Source of the DNA: Odobenus rosmarus divergens
Taxonomy: Eukaryota > Chordata > Mammalia > Carnivora > Odobenidae
Direction of reading: 5' to 3'
DNA length: 64,000 bases
Assembly (NCBI RefSeq): GCF_000321225.1
Contig: NW_004450285.1
Span: 4,060,927 to 4,124,926 of the forward strand
Both the position numbers and the translations under genes were made by a program. Of the stretch, positions 23,501 to 35,990 are shown in pieces. Every line of letters begins with the position of its first letter. Position 1 is the stretch's first letter. The notes beneath the pieces are model-generated. The model was not told where the DNA came from, made no database searches, and was given only the letters and a program-made list of their open reading frames with translations.

Positions 23501-26500
23501 TATTCATTTAGAAAGTAGAAATCATGACAAATTACAAATCTCAAAAGCTTGAAACACTATAAAGATCACAAAATGCAGAAAATCAACAAAATTCTTTTAA
23601 TTGATGAACTTCCCGATACATATCTTTAATACTTTTTTCCCTACACGTTTTAGCTGCATACTCATTGTCTCTTCACATGACAATAATTCCAGAATATAAT
23701 TTTTTATTCAGAGAATAGAAAGATAATTCAGGCGTTCCCTGGATTTCTATCCCATTAAGTGCCTATTTTTTTTCTTAAGATATAAATTTGGTGCCTAATT
23801 TCTTTCCTTCCTGGCCTATACACATTCTCTGCCTTCCTCTGTTCAAACTATAGACTTTTTGAGACTACCAACTGGGTTCTGATAGTTCAGAAAACAACCT
23901 GGGAATTTATCTGACCCTCATGTAGTAGGGGGAACAAGGCATTCCTTATGAATCTGAGAATGGAAAGATGAAATGTTACAGAAGCATACAGTTGAAAAAA
24001 GAGAAAGAGAAAATGTAACATCTTTGTCCAGTGAAAGATCAAATGTAATATTTTAGGTTATAGATCACTGAATGTAAGAAACAGACACATTAATTTATGT
24101 TTGGATTGCAATTTCCTGGTATCAGTTGATGCTTAATTGTCTCATGTGAATAAAGCTTTGTCATAATCAAAATCCCATGCTCTTTCAAGACATATTTAAC
24201 TTATGACTTAGTCACTGGGATTGTTGTAATAATTTGGAAAAGTGGGAGTTTCCAGTACAATTTTGATTTGAAGGACACCAAAATGCTGGCTTGTTCCAAA
24301 ATATTTCTATATGTGATGACAAAAGGGATATTTTACTGGAGCATGTCCTTCTCCTATTATGATAATATAAATTAATTATATGAGCTATTTGTCATCTTGA
24401 TTTCTGTAGAGACAGGTCTGAGGGTCAATAAAATTGAATGGAACACAGTGGAGACAGGATCTTGATGACAGCAGAATTTTTGATCATAGTTGACAGGGCT
24501 GGGGCAATGTCACAGTAACCAGCTACTGTGGAAATCTCTATTTTTCAACTTAATTTAGTAAACATAAAATATGCATGTGTTTGTTTTATACATTAAATTT
24601 CTGGAGTTTGTAAGAAGGTAGCAGATAAGGAATAAAGTAATCAGAATTCTATCTCGCTTAAATGTGATTTGATTTTTTTGTGAAATGGTAGTATTCCATT
24701 TAATTAAAAAAAGCAGATTGTGGCTAAAGAAATCTAAGGGAATCTGAAGAAGCATAAATATTAAAGATAAAACTTCTATTAATTTAGTGTAAATTTTTTT
24801 CTTTAATTTTAAGTAAGCTAAGTACTTCAAATGGCCCTAAGAGGTAAGAAAAATCTAATCCAAACTGGCTAAATAACCTATTGGCTCATGTGATCTACTT
24901 TCTTCAGGTTTGGTTTGATCCAGGCACTGAAATCAGTTTGCCTCTTTCAACCGTGCTGTCCATTGTGGGGCATTATTTTAGGGCTCCAAATGGTGGCTTT
25001 GTGGATCTCCAGGCTTGTATCTTTCAAGATTTAAGTCAAGAAGAAAAGAGAAAATATCTCTTGCCAGTAACTCCAGCAAAAGTCCTAGATTTTGTTCATA
25101 CTGGACCTTACACCCATCCTAGATCAAAGTAGTCTCTAGAAGAAAGCAGTAGTCTGATTGGCCAGGCTTGAGTTCCATAGTTTTCTGCAGAATGAGAGAT
25201 GAAATTGTACCTTGACCCTTACGGATGAGAGTGGGAGAGAAATAGGGACCCCCCCCAAAAAATCCAAATATGTTACTGTTAGCAAAAGAGGGAGAATGAC
25301 TGTTAGAGAAAATTAAGTGGAATTTACCCTTTGGTGACTCAACATCAATACATATCTTACTTCACATATAGCAACTTTCAAACATATCCTGGCTTGGCAC
25401 AGAATGACACACACTTCCAAGTGTACTCCTGCCCTTCCCAAAGGGAGACAACTCAGCATTTTGTCGAGTTACTGCATCGTACTCTAAATTTAAGATAAGT
25501 GGATGATGTATGTTTTCAAATAGGTCTGGATTTAATGCTCAAAGTCTGAGAACCTATGGATAAATGCAAAACCTAATCACTTCTGATGTACTCCTAAGGC
25601 AAGTGCAGATTAAAATCAGCTAATTTCAATTTAGGACTCAGAGAGAGGAGGATAGAATAGGAAACAATTGAGAGTGGTCACGGATTCCATATCATATCCT
25701 GCAGGTAAGGAACAATATGGACGGACACCTTGTGCTTGGGAAGTAAAGGAAAATCTTTGGTCAGTCTGGCTGCCTCTGGTCTTTTCTCTGGAAGGATCTC
25801 CCTAGACTATGTCGTCCACAGATAATGAGCATTAGGAAGGAGTCCTCTTCTGGTGGTTGTACATCCTCAGCAGACCACTTCCTATTGTGACAAAGAAGGC
25901 AGGGGCATGAGAACCAATTGTGTATTATCTCTTCCCAACTCTGTATTCAGTGACACACACGGCATTTTGAAATGGCCACGGTGGGAGTTTTTATACCACA
26001 GAAATCAGTCATCATCATTGCCCTCCCTCTAGCCAGTTTTACCATTTATCAGAATGTCACGGAGAGAAAGTACAAGGATTACTTAGGATTTAAGGGTTGA
26101 GCGATCACCAACTTTTGTTTACTAAATTTGAGATTTCTCTGGCAATTACAATTTAAGAATTTAGTTGACTCTGAGTTTGCAATTCCATGGGTTAATCACC
26201 AAATCTGTTTATCTTGTTAAATTAGAGTCTTTCAACTCAGAATCTGGGCAGGGAATTTGTACGTCTTAGCAACTACCTTCGGTTTCTTCATTTGCCCAGA
26301 CCTCAGTGTCAAGGCCTTTCTCTTGGCCTTTGTCTTGCAGCACAGTGAACATATGGTCTGCAAGTGAAGAGGCAACAACTAAGTGGCTTTTAGCCCCAAG
26401 CTGCAAGCCCACTGAATATCTGCAATTAGAATAATTATCCCCTTTTGCAAGAAGAGAATTCATAACAAGAGAGGACAGGTAGGAATCTGAGCATTAGACA

Positions 26501-26690
26501 TTTTTAAGTGCCAGTCTCATCTCATGCTAGGTTTCCCACCTCCTGCTTTGTTTGCATTTCTCTGGTTTGATGCAGAGAATTTTGTTTTTATGATATTGCA
26601 AACCTTCAGGTCACTGGTCCCTCAGGCATTTTGGATTATAGGGCATTGATGAAGAGTACTTCCCTGAGCGTGGATGTATTTTTTTCATCT
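20560..26690. other. Longest repeat-poor stretch, no gene recognised
   Basis: About 6 kb in which I recognise no transposon copy, in a window that is otherwise dense with them. Part of it (21.48-22.15 kb) has higher GC than its neighbours. An 83-codon plus frame at 24881-25132 is discussed separately. No exon with credible splice sites or RNA gene was identified. Old repeats too degraded for me to see may be present. Confidence 0.5.
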
Positions 26691-26709
26691 TTCAAACGGG
26701 TCAATTTCT

Positions 26710-26908
26710 CTTTTTTTTAAGATTTTATTTATTTATTTGACAGAGAGAGAGAGCGAGAGCAGGAACACAAGTAGGGGGAGTGGGAGAGGGAGAAGCAGGC
26801 TTCCTTCCCCCTGAGCAAGGAGCCCGATGCAGGGCTGCATCCCATGATCCCGGGACCACGACCTGAGCCGAAGGCAGACGCTTAACGACTGAGCCACCCA
26901 GACGCCCC
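26710..26908 (-). mobile_element. Can-SINE
   Basis: Reverse orientation, full length; GAGCCCGATGCAGGGCTGC and CCACCCAGACGCCCC head. TSD TCAAACGGGTCAATTTCT at 26692-26709 and TCAAATGGGTCAATTTCT at 26909-26926; the single difference is CpG to TpG type decay. Confidence 0.95.
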
Positions 26909-26954
26909 TCAAATGGGTCAATTTCTAGGAAGTTTTTGTCTTTCTTGCAGGAAA

Positions 26955-27245
26955 AATGTCAAGAGGATAGCATCCTGTAAGCCAAGTGAAGAATGTGTAT
27001 CAGGGAGGAAGACGTGTTTAATTATGCTCAGTGTCGAGGCTGATAGATTAATGTCCTAAATGCCAATGCTGGATAGGTCAAAAAGAGTGAGGAGGAAAGA
27101 GTGAGCATTGGAATTGGCAATGTGGAGGTCTGTGATGACCTTGATGAGAGCAGTTTCAGTGGTGTCATGGGGCAAAATGGAGTGGATTTAGATGAGAATA
27201 GGAGAGGAATTGCAGAAAGTAAGTCTTTGATGGAGTTCTGCTGCC
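26955..27245 (-). mobile_element. L2 LINE, reverse orientation
   Basis: Antisense L2 blocks: 'cctgtaagccaagtgaagaa', 'aatgctggataggtcaaaaa', 'ggaggtctgtgatgaccttgatgagagcag' region, and 'gatggagttctgctgcc'. The order agrees with the L2 ORF2 complement. Confidence 0.8.
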
Positions 27246-28215
27246 AAGAAGATCTTTGAAAATTATTTCTACCCCTGTTAATTTTTTGATTGCATGTCCC
27301 TGAATATATTTCCTTTAATAAAAAGGGTATTTCTCTATGAATCCTTCACATTCCAGTAACTACTCTAGAGAGCCCTCCTGTATGACCACCTGATGACACC
27401 TATGGATATTACAAGAATGAGTTAAAAAAAAAATAAAAACAAAACCTTGACTTTTTTCAGTTAGTCAACAGGGTAACAAGGTTATTAGCTAGGGTTACTG
27501 GTTGAGAATTTGTGATGGCTTATAAATCTACTAACCTGAATTGCTCAGGATTCCTGAGTTTTCCTTTTAACTCATTCACCATCCAAATGACCAAGAGACA
27601 GTTACCTAACTTCCCATATATATGTGCATATGTATATATAGTTTTTTCATAACTAACATTAAGATTAAAGAATATCTATACAATGCTGCAACAAGAACAA
27701 AACTACCCTTAATCAATAATTTCAGGTATAATGAAAAAAATTATATAAATTCAAAGCATTCCTAATCTATTTACATTTTTATCCATTACATTTAATTCCA
27801 CTTATTAATAGTTGCTAGGAAATCGCATTTTATTTTGTTAAAGTCAGAATAATCCATTTTTAAGCTATCATCTGCTGGAAGGTCTAAATTTGAGAATGAA
27901 TGAATTTACTTAGGCTTTTCTAAGAGCTTTGAATTTTAAAAGCCTTACAGTTTATATATAATAAGGATCAAAACCCCCCACTATTTGTAGATACAGTGTG
28001 CATTTCAGGGTAATATCATTCTGGCTATTTGCTTGACATTTCTGAAAAGAGCTTAAGTACAAAAAAAAATGAAGAGCAGTGATAATGGAGGGAGATATTG
28101 AATGGTATTATTATTTAGCTCAGTTCTCAGTTCTCACTACCTCGTGCACGCTGTTTTTTAAGTAGTAGGAGCTGTCCTTGTTGTTATTTTGCATTTTCAT
28201 GTGGAGGAGGAAATG
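27246..28215. other. Unassigned intergenic DNA
   Basis: AT-rich; includes an A-run at 27424-27439 and a short TATA/TG repeat at 27615-27641. No gene is recognised. Confidence 0.5.
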
Positions 28216-28228
28216 ATCTTCAGTCTTT

Positions 28229-28440
28229 TTTTTTTTAAGATTTTATTTATTCATTTGAGACACAGAGATACAGAGAGAGAGAGAGAGAGAGAGCATGAGC
28301 AGGGAGAGAGGCAGAGGGAGAGGGAGAAGCAGGCTCCCCGCTGAGCAGGGAGCCCGATGCGGGGCTCGATCCTAGGACCCTGGGATCATGACCTGAGCCG
28401 AGGGCAGACGCTTAACCATCTGAGCCACGCAGGCACCCCT
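28229..28440 (-). mobile_element. Can-SINE
   Basis: Reverse orientation, with an expanded GA tract (about 28275-28293); GGAGCCCGATGCGGGGCTCG and CTGAGCCACGCAGGCACCCC. TSD ATCTTCAGTCTTT at 28216-28228 and 28441-28453. Confidence 0.96.
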
Positions 28441-28453
28441 ATCTTCAGTCTTT

Positions 28454-29440
28454 AGATGACAAAGAGGTGGGCATGGATGTGACAGACAGGGTTGATTTTT
28501 TTTTTCTCTCTCTCTATTTCGGAAACCCTCTCCAGTTTGGCTGAGAAGGACTTCTCTGCTCTCCACAGACATTTCCACTTTGTTCAGCCACTGCTCTGAG
28601 TTCGGGACTATAGCTTCAAGCAGTTGGCAGCTCATTATTATTACTGTCCAGGACCATGAATAAGGTTAATTTATATCCAGGCAATTACCCAGATTAAATT
28701 CATCCTTAGAGCGAGGTTGATATTGAAAAATGCGCCGAATGTTTCAAACTTCTGGCCCGGTAGCAAAAGCACAAGCAGATTCCATACCAAGCTCACTTGC
28801 CTTCCTGCACACTGAACATGTCACATCCTTGACTGTGACCTCTGCTGCATGATTATGCTTCATGTGAGCCTATAGCTACCCATTTTGAAATACTGACTTT
28901 CACATCATTTAATAAGGCTAAGCATGATGCCAGTGCTATTATATAAGAAAACACAATAGAAAACTATTCCTCTGTTGTTCCTACTTCTTTACCATTAGTC
29001 ACCATTTCTAAAGACATTAAATAGTTATATATTTTGGATATCTCATAGATAATAAAATAATATCTTCTATGGTGGTAATACTGAATTCATCTTCATATTT
29101 AATTTTGACAAGTTAATTTAAATGTACTTCCATATTAATAAAGATCATGGGAAGTGAATTTGGTATAAATTGATAACTATTATGATGACAGTGATTGTTT
29201 TGTGGTTTTGAGGATGTCTAGGAACAAGTGAAGGTATTGAGTCAAATGATATCTCTATGGATTCTTTTTATAGTCATCTCCATGCCCTGCAGATGTGTTG
29301 AATAACATTCATAAGTGTATGAAGTTCTCTTAATCCAGAAAGGACAAATGGTATCACTACACCAATTTCAGCTTATTAGTCTGATCTAACCTAGAATAAA
29401 CATTTCAAATTAATCAGATGACAGCAAACACTTACTACAT
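28454..29440. other. Unassigned intergenic DNA
   Basis: T-run plus CT tract at 28497-28517, otherwise AT-rich sequence with nothing recognised. A minus-strand frame overlapping the SINE (28372-28635) is read-through. Confidence 0.45.
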
Positions 29441-29444
29441 TCAG

Positions 29445-29660
29445 TAACCCATGTTTATTGAAGACTTGCTGTACAACAGGTACCGTGCCTGTATTTTCCC
29501 TCATTTAATCTTCCGAGCAATCCTTGTTAGGATGGTCCATTCAGAGATTATAGGTCAAAAGCTAAGTAGTTCTCCCTGGATCACACTGCTAATAAAAGGT
29601 GGAGCTCAGATCTAACCTGGGTGTCTAGTTTCCAAGTCCCTACTGTTGACCACCAAGCTT
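29445..29660 (-). mobile_element. MIR SINE, reverse orientation
   Basis: Antisense MIR: 'catgtttattgaagacttgc', 'aacaggtaccgtgcctgtat', 'tccctggatcacactgctaa', 'ggtggagctcagatctaacc', and 'tactgttgaccacc' end. Confidence 0.8.
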
Positions 29661-29664
29661 TGTG

Positions 29665-29960
29665 ACCACGCTGGGTAGTAAGGGTAAAATAATGGCTCCT
29701 GCCTTTAAGCACCTCCCAGTGGAAAGGGAGACATGGATGAATAAATACATCATTACTATCAATGTGGTGAAGTGAGGACTGTAGAAAATGGGTCTACAAA
29801 ATGACTGGTGAGCAGAGGACGCAGCAGTTATACCTGGGTCAGTAAAGTGAGGGTTCCCAGAAGTGAAGTCTGAGGCACAAAGGAAGGGAGGGGTATTCAA
29901 GGCTAAGAGTGCAGTTAGTAAAGAGCCCCAAAGAGGAAAAGACATTATCATATTATGGAA
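29665..29960 (-). mobile_element. Probable L2-related relic, reverse
   Basis: The sequence has the antisense L2 character ('ctcctgcctttaagcacctc', 'ggaaagggagacatggatga') but is strongly diverged. A 128-codon minus frame (29640-30026) spans it and the MIR, with no recognisable protein. Confidence 0.4.
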
Positions 29961-31415
29961 ATCATGCAAAGTTTGGTATTGGGGTAGAGGTGCTGGTGGC
30001 AGGAGTGTTAGAATTAAATACAGCAATGCTCTGAATTTACTCTATTGAATAACTGAATATTAAAATAGTCTGTAGGGATCAGGGAGCATAAGTTAGAGGT
30101 TAAGTGACTAAGACAGGACTTATGACTTGCTAAGTTTTAAGCTAGGTCTATTTTTCTAGTTATTTTAATTACTTTGTCAGCATGCTTCAGAACACATCCT
30201 TTCCGTAGACTTTTGTTTCAGGTCAACAACTCCGTGTGCATTTCAGCTAATGCCTCATTATTATGCTAACTGTATTTTCTTTGTTGAAACTCTATATTAC
30301 AGTACGTTACTATATATGGCAGGGTATGATTTGGCCTTGCCGAACTTTGGGCCATTACCAGTGGCTTCCTATTGAACAGAGTTATTTTGAGGTCATACAC
30401 TGACGCTACAAAGGATTGAATTATTTATGACTTTAATATTCACCAGTGTTTCTAGCTCAAGATCCAATATACTACTGAATATTATCTGTCAACAAAAAAC
30501 TGCATCTGTTCCATTTGTTGATGACCGATAAAACAAAGCAGTTTGAATTGCTGCTTTGAACTCAATATGGGTGGAATTTCTGCTCCAAGTATTTCAATAA
30601 TAATAATGATATTTGTAATAAATATTTAAAATATTTATAATTTATAATAATAGTATTGTGTCTGATACTAATTAGCGCCAATCATAATGAATGCATAAAA
30701 TTGATCATATATATAAATATCTATGTGTATGTATAATTTTACTATATTACAATATTTACTATTTTTATTTTTGCATAATAGAGACTGGGGGAAATAGGTA
30801 TCCTCCTGAAACACTAGCTATAAGCTCAAGCTATATTTCTGTAAACAATTGGGGTCTGATCTAAAACATATATATATTTTTTTAAATTATGAGAGTGAAC
30901 ATCTCTATCTCATTTGACCACTTTTTCTTATACTTCTTTCCTTCAGCAAAGCTTAAGAAAAAAATGGATATTGGTTATTATGAGAAAAGAGGCAGAAGAA
31001 ATATTTTATAATAGTAACAGAAATTCCTCTTTCTAAAAAACATCTGAAAAATAAATATATTGATACTTTTACAGAATTAAGCCTTAGAGACGGAAGGCAT
31101 TGTAGAGTTCACTTTTAATCATTTTAAAAATGCACTTTTTAGAACTCAACATAAAAATATTTCTCTCTGAGCATCAACCCTGAAATGACTTTTCATTACC
31201 TCACAGTAGTTTTTCCTTTGTACAAATCAGGCAGCACAGGGCATTTCTGGGAACAGCACTAGAAAATGGAATATCTTAAAGTATTAATTATTTTTCCCAA
31301 GGGACAACGTTATATCTGGTAGTTGCATTACCGACCAAAAACTTGGAATAAAATAAATTGCAGATTATGTCCAATAAGGTAGCATAAAAGCAAATATTGA
31401 GTCGTAGTAGAGACT
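29961..31415. other. AT-rich intergenic DNA, unassigned
   Basis: No gene. Very AT-rich between 30598 and 30780 (repeated AATAAT/TATAAT words). A short MIR-like 3' end ('gtacctggcacacagtaggc') lies at about 31445-31475. Confidence 0.5.
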
Positions 31416-31499
31416 AAAGGATGCGGGATACAAATCAAGGACCTAGCAGAGTACCTGGCACACAGTAGGCAATTTACCCATGCTAGTTTCTCATATCCT

Positions 31500-31975
31500 G
31501 GGATCTGATTGCTGTGGCTGCCTAACAGATTACCCCCAAATTTAATGGCTTAAAATAATGGTAGTCACTTTTTCTTTCTCATGGTTCCTGTGGGTCAGGA
31601 ACTAGAAATAAGAGAGGACACTGCAGGTTCAACTCTTCTCTGATCTGTGGTGTCTGAGGCCTCAGTGGGAAGAGCCAAAGGCTGAAGTCTGAATCATCTG
31701 AGGATTCATTTACTCACATGTCTGGCAGCTGCTGGTGATTATCTGCTGGGGGCCTGACTAAGGCTGTTGGCTGGAACATTTACACATGGCCTCTCTGTGT
31801 GGTCTGAACTTCCTCACAATATGGTGGTTAGGGTCCAAGGGCAAGCATAAGATAGATGGGGCAGGGGGTTGGGAGTGGGAGGGAAGCTGTTTGTCTTTTA
31901 TGATCTAGCCTCCGAAATCAAGCAGCCTCACTACACCCATATTGGAATGGTCATTCCGGTCTCTACAATTCCAAT
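31500..31975 (-). mobile_element. Probable LTR of MaLR/ERVL type, reverse
   Basis: 'ttgctgtggctgcctaacag', 'taatggcttaaaataatggt', 'catggttcctgtgggtcagg', 'ctgggggcctgactaaggct' and 'catggcctctctgtgtggtc' occur in the order of an inverted LTR with a long variable middle. Family and right-hand limit are uncertain. Confidence 0.55.
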
Positions 31976-33575
31976 GGAAAGGAGCAAATGATCAACTCCA
32001 CCTGTCAGGAGAGGCCTGTGAATGTCACAGAGCGTGTGGGGTGGGATACATATTGGTGCAGCCATCTCTGAAAATACAACTTGCCAACGTACCAATAATC
32101 GGAAATAATAAAATTACACTTGAAACCATACAAATTTGGAGGGCCAAAAGGACTTTATAATCCAATTATTCAAAAATCCAACACTTTGGAGAAAAAAATC
32201 TCTGGAGTCCCTGAGAAGTAAATGGTCTGAGTGAGGCCATGGAGTCAAACCCAGGTTTGATGAATTAAGTTATTGTATAAATATCCCATTAAACTGAGTT
32301 TGTTCATTGATTAGAAAAAGGGCTTAATGTATTTAAAACCATCCATCTGTGTAAAAGAATTATAATTCTTATATATGAGAAATCTGAATTATTGATGAAA
32401 CTAATATGGGAGCAGGATGTTTCCCAGTTGGGGTTAAAAAGGTATAGGTGTGTCTGATAAACAGGCTGGCTTCTGACCTCTGCTTGCATAAACTAGATGT
32501 ATGGGGTGGCTTTCAGCAGGACCGGAGAGTGGAGAGGACAGTGTAGTGTCTGTTCTTCAACCCTGTTCCATGCAGTTTCCTGTTTGAGCTTGGAGAAGTC
32601 CAAGAGCTGAAGCAAAAGCTTTTTCAGAGGAGTCTGTAAGACTCAGAGTAAGTAGAGCTACTTTAGGTCCCAGGTGACACAAGCACAGCCAAGACTTGGA
32701 GAGGGACAGTCCCCATTTTATGTACATGACACGGTGGAGGGAACACATTGCTGTTTGACATATTGAGGTTTTGTAGGTTTGGGGCAATAATAATCTTCTA
32801 GACAGAGAACCAGCATTTTCAGAGAGGTTGGGGGGCAATTACAACATCCAAATACTTTCCTCTAGTGGGTCGTGAGTCCGTGGACAGGAATAAGAGGCCA
32901 GAACAGAAGGCAGTTATGGCCATGTGTTACACAGTGTCTAGGAATCCTTGCAAAACTAGGATCAATTACAGCAGGGGCCGGGAGGGGACGGTCAAAGTCA
33001 AATAATGCTTAAGCCTTGCAGTTGTGTTGTGAAGAGTGACAGTAAAATTGGTGTATAAAAGCTAATGTAGCCTCATTTGAACCCGCAGGCAGATAAGGTC
33101 TGTGAAAATTTGGATTGCACTAATAAACTATAATTAACATTTAATTAGCAATGATTTTATTTGACTTCTCAGAATTTTGATGGGTATCTATCTGGAGGAA
33201 TGATTTTGGATAACTTACGTCTAAAAAAAAAATGGAGCTGTTACTTTCTCTCCCTTTCATTCTGAGTCAAGCAGAAGCATTATAAAATTACTCCATTTAT
33301 CACCCTTTTCAGAAACATTGACCGAAGCATTTAACTCTTTGAAAACATCATTATAGGGGTTTTACAGCCTCTTCCATTTTTGGTTTTATCTATTTATTTA
33401 TTGTTTTATACTTTGCTGTTCTCAGAGCCTGACCTTTCTTTTCTCACTTCTAAGTCTTCTGCCACCCAAAATCCAGGGTAGCGTTGGGAGTTTACAAAAA
33501 TGCAGTTGGAATGGCTTGCGCAAGTGGAATGGGATTGAGTAAGCAGTGGAGGATGGGTATAACTTGTTATCAGAA
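31976..33575. other. Unassigned intergenic DNA
   Basis: No repeat or gene is recognised. Short frames at 32304-32489 (-) and 32557-32838 (-) show no known protein. A small A-run is at about 33222-33231. Confidence 0.45.
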
Positions 33576-33577
33576 GT

Positions 33578-33740
33578 TTAGGCTCAACCCTCAGCTTTGC
33601 CATTGACCAACTACAAACTCAGGCCTCACTTTCCTCACCTGCAAGATGGGGATTTTACACACACACATACACAATCTTTAATAGCTTTGTTATTAAGTGA
33701 GCTAATACATAGAAAGGTATAAAGCACATTATAAGAACTC
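33578..33740 (+). mobile_element. MIR SINE
   Basis: Sense MIR: 'caaccctcagctttgccatt', 'ctttcctcacctgcaagatg', then a short CA repeat, 'aagtgagctaatacatagaa', and 'gtataaagcacatt'. Confidence 0.7.
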
Positions 33741-34245
33741 CCATTACCTAGCTCATATGAGTTATGAGCCAAGTTTTCCTTTTTGAAAGCACTAACTAGA
33801 TAGAACCAGTCTGCCCAGCAACTGCCTTAATCTCTGCTCACATGATCCTCTTCTACATGAGATCATCTGTGCCTAAAGATCTTTCTTGAGAAGTGGAACA
33901 CAGATAACAGGATAGTTTCGAATGAGCAGAGGGGTAGAACAAGAAAACTCTGAAAAGCAATAACCAATCTTTTTTTATTACTGAGACATTTTAGGGATAA
34001 AAGTGAGTGTGAACCAGCTTTATTTCCCCTGGGCTTAGAAAATTCTCCTTCTAATCCTTTACAGCAAAAATTATCAGAGGTGACTCCTGGCTGGTAATTC
34101 AGAGCTCTCACTATTTTTAGCCCTGGAAAGCCAGTGAAGGGATTTAGATTGTGAGAGCCATCTCACAGACCAGCTCAACTTTTTGGCCTACTAACATTCC
34201 ATCCAAGTGCAGTATGCCAGCTAGGGCTCCTAAAGCTGGTGAGCA
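33741..34245. other. Unassigned intergenic DNA
   Basis: Nothing recognised. Confidence 0.45.
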
Positions 34246-34472
34246 GGAATAAGGAAGGAAGGAAGGAAGACAGAGAAAGGAAGGAAGGAAGGAAGGAGGG
34301 AGGGAAGTTAGTTGAAAGAAGTTGAAAGAAAGAGAAAGAAAGAGAGAGAGAGAGAGACGAAGGAAGGAAGGGAGAAAAGAAAGGAAGGAAGAGAGAGGGG
34401 GAGGGAGGGAAAAGAGAAGAGAAGAGGAGAGAAGAGAAGAGAAAAAAAAAAGAAAAGTCAAGACAAGATAAG
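34246..34472. repeat. (GGAA)n / purine-rich microsatellite
   Basis: About 225 bp of almost pure purine on the + strand: GGAA/GAAG units, then GA and GAAA units (34336-34359), GGAA again, AGAGA and an A-run. Only a few pyrimidines break it, notably in the TTAGTTGAAAGAAG unit seen twice near 34308-34329. The 162-codon minus frame (34144-34632), rich in Ser/Leu/Phe, is simply this tract read backwards. Confidence 0.95.
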
Positions 34473-35225
34473 ACCTACCATATGAATAGCAATCACATGG
34501 AAAAAGCCTTGCTTGGAACAGTGCTACAGAGAGAATGATGGAAATGGATGGTGGTAGAAGGGAAATAACTGACTGATCCCTGACATCAAGGTTATGATTA
34601 AGGATTTCACAGAAAGGGAAGAAGTGTTTCACATAATGCAGTTTTTCCTAATTTTAGTCATTCCACAAGCTACCGTCCCAATTTTGTCATATCCACATAC
34701 TTCCTGTAGTATTATTTGCTTACTATATATTTTTAAACAGAGCCACTTTTAAAAATCTTGTGTGTATTTAGACAGGAAACTTTATTCACCACCGTAAATG
34801 GAAAACCAGAATAATCTGCCACGAATAGCTATTTTTTAGCTATAAAAAAAATACCACGCAAAGAGAGCTAGGTTATTAAATTCTGGTTAGATGTTGTTGT
34901 CTACAGAAGATCTTGAACTTCAGGCAGGCCTGCTATCTTTTTTGTTAAAAATGGAGGTTGGCACATGCTAGAGGGATGTTAGAAATACTTGCTCCAAACT
35001 GACACCACTTTTTTGTGGCCATTAGACAAACTGAAAGAGAATTGGGAAAGGGAGCAAATTTCTCACCATGTTATTGATTCAATAAGTATTTATTGGGTCA
35101 GTGTTATTTAAATCATGTCCACAAACATGATAGAAATGTTTAAGATGGAAATAATAGAAATTTCATGATAGAAATTTAGAAATGATCTCTATCTCCACTT
35201 GTTCCATATTTTGGGAACATATTTG
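34473..35225. other. Unassigned intergenic DNA
   Basis: No gene. A small antisense L2 3' end ('caataagtatttattgggtc') is at about 35079-35105. Confidence 0.5.
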
Positions 35226-35227
35226 GG

Positions 35228-35397
35228 TGTGTTGGTTAAGAAGGTGGTCTAAGTGTTGGATCGACATGGATCTAAATCCTAGCTTTGTCATTTAATGGCA
35301 CAGCGACTTTGGAAAGGCCATTTTCCCACTATAATCCCGTTTCCTCATTTGCATGTAAGAAAATTCTTAGCACTTTCAATAAATTTTATTGTGATGA
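35228..35397 (+). mobile_element. MIR SINE
   Basis: Sense MIR: 'gttggttaagaaggtggtct', 'aatcctagctttgtcattta', 'cccgtttcctcatttgca', then 'ttagcactttcaataaattt'. A (GAT)n stretch at 35394-35413 follows. Confidence 0.75.
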
Positions 35398-35559
35398 TAA
35401 TGATGATGATGATATGTGAATATCAATGTACAGGATGAGACTATATGTATTTGTTATTGTTTTTCTTAAGGTGTTGTCTGCAGTTTGTCAGGCAAACAGA
35501 TTTTAACTGAATTCAGTTTATTTGGTTTAATCATCCATCCACATGATTTACCCTTCCTT

Positions 35560-35895
35560 CATCACAGTTCTTCTGGCCATGTGACTACAGCTTCTGTTAT
35601 TTCTTTCTCCTTCCTCTTCCTCCTGTTCTTTACAGTGGTCGCACCTTAGGCTTCATCTTTGAGCCTCTCCTCAGTGTTTACATCATCCCTCACAACCTGA
35701 TTACCTAGAAGTCTTGAACAATCTCTTGTAAGAAGATGACTCCAAAAATCAGCATCTTCAAATCTGCCCTTCATCTGTTTATAGCCCCAATTTCAATATG
35801 ATATTTGGCAGGTTTCGTCATTTTAGATTTAACACACCTAAAATCAGCACGTTTGTTTCATCCTTTTCTTGTCAAGCCTCCCACTGTTTTCCAGT
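35560..35895 (+). mobile_element. L2 LINE, sense
   Basis: Sense L2 ORF2 region: 'cttaggcttcatctttgagc', 'gatgactccaaaaatcagca', then a block equivalent to the L2 coding segment that ends 'cacctaaaatcagcacgttt'. No intact frame. Confidence 0.7.
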
Positions 35896-35904
35896 TTCTT
35901 AGGA

Positions 35905-35990
35905 GGGCTGGCGCTAAGGGTGTGTGCTTTGGAGTCAGAATACTCTAGAATCTTAGCTCTACCATTTATAAATTTAACTGAAAATTACTT
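35905..35990 (+). mobile_element. MIR SINE fragment
   Basis: 'gtgtgctttggagtcagaat' followed by 'cttagctctaccatttataa' is the 5' part of a MIR in sense; the rest is lost. Confidence 0.6.

Noticed and set aside
29640..30026. 128-codon minus frame
   Set aside because: Overlaps an L2-like relic and the edge of a MIR; no known domain, and a frame of this length is expected by chance in 64 kb.
34246..34472. CRISPR-like direct repeats
   Set aside because: The repeats are simple purine microsatellite units without spacers; the window is mammalian.
34144..34632. 162-codon Ser/Leu/Phe-rich minus frame
   Set aside because: It is the GGAA/GA repeat tract read backwards, where the purine strand lacks stop complements.
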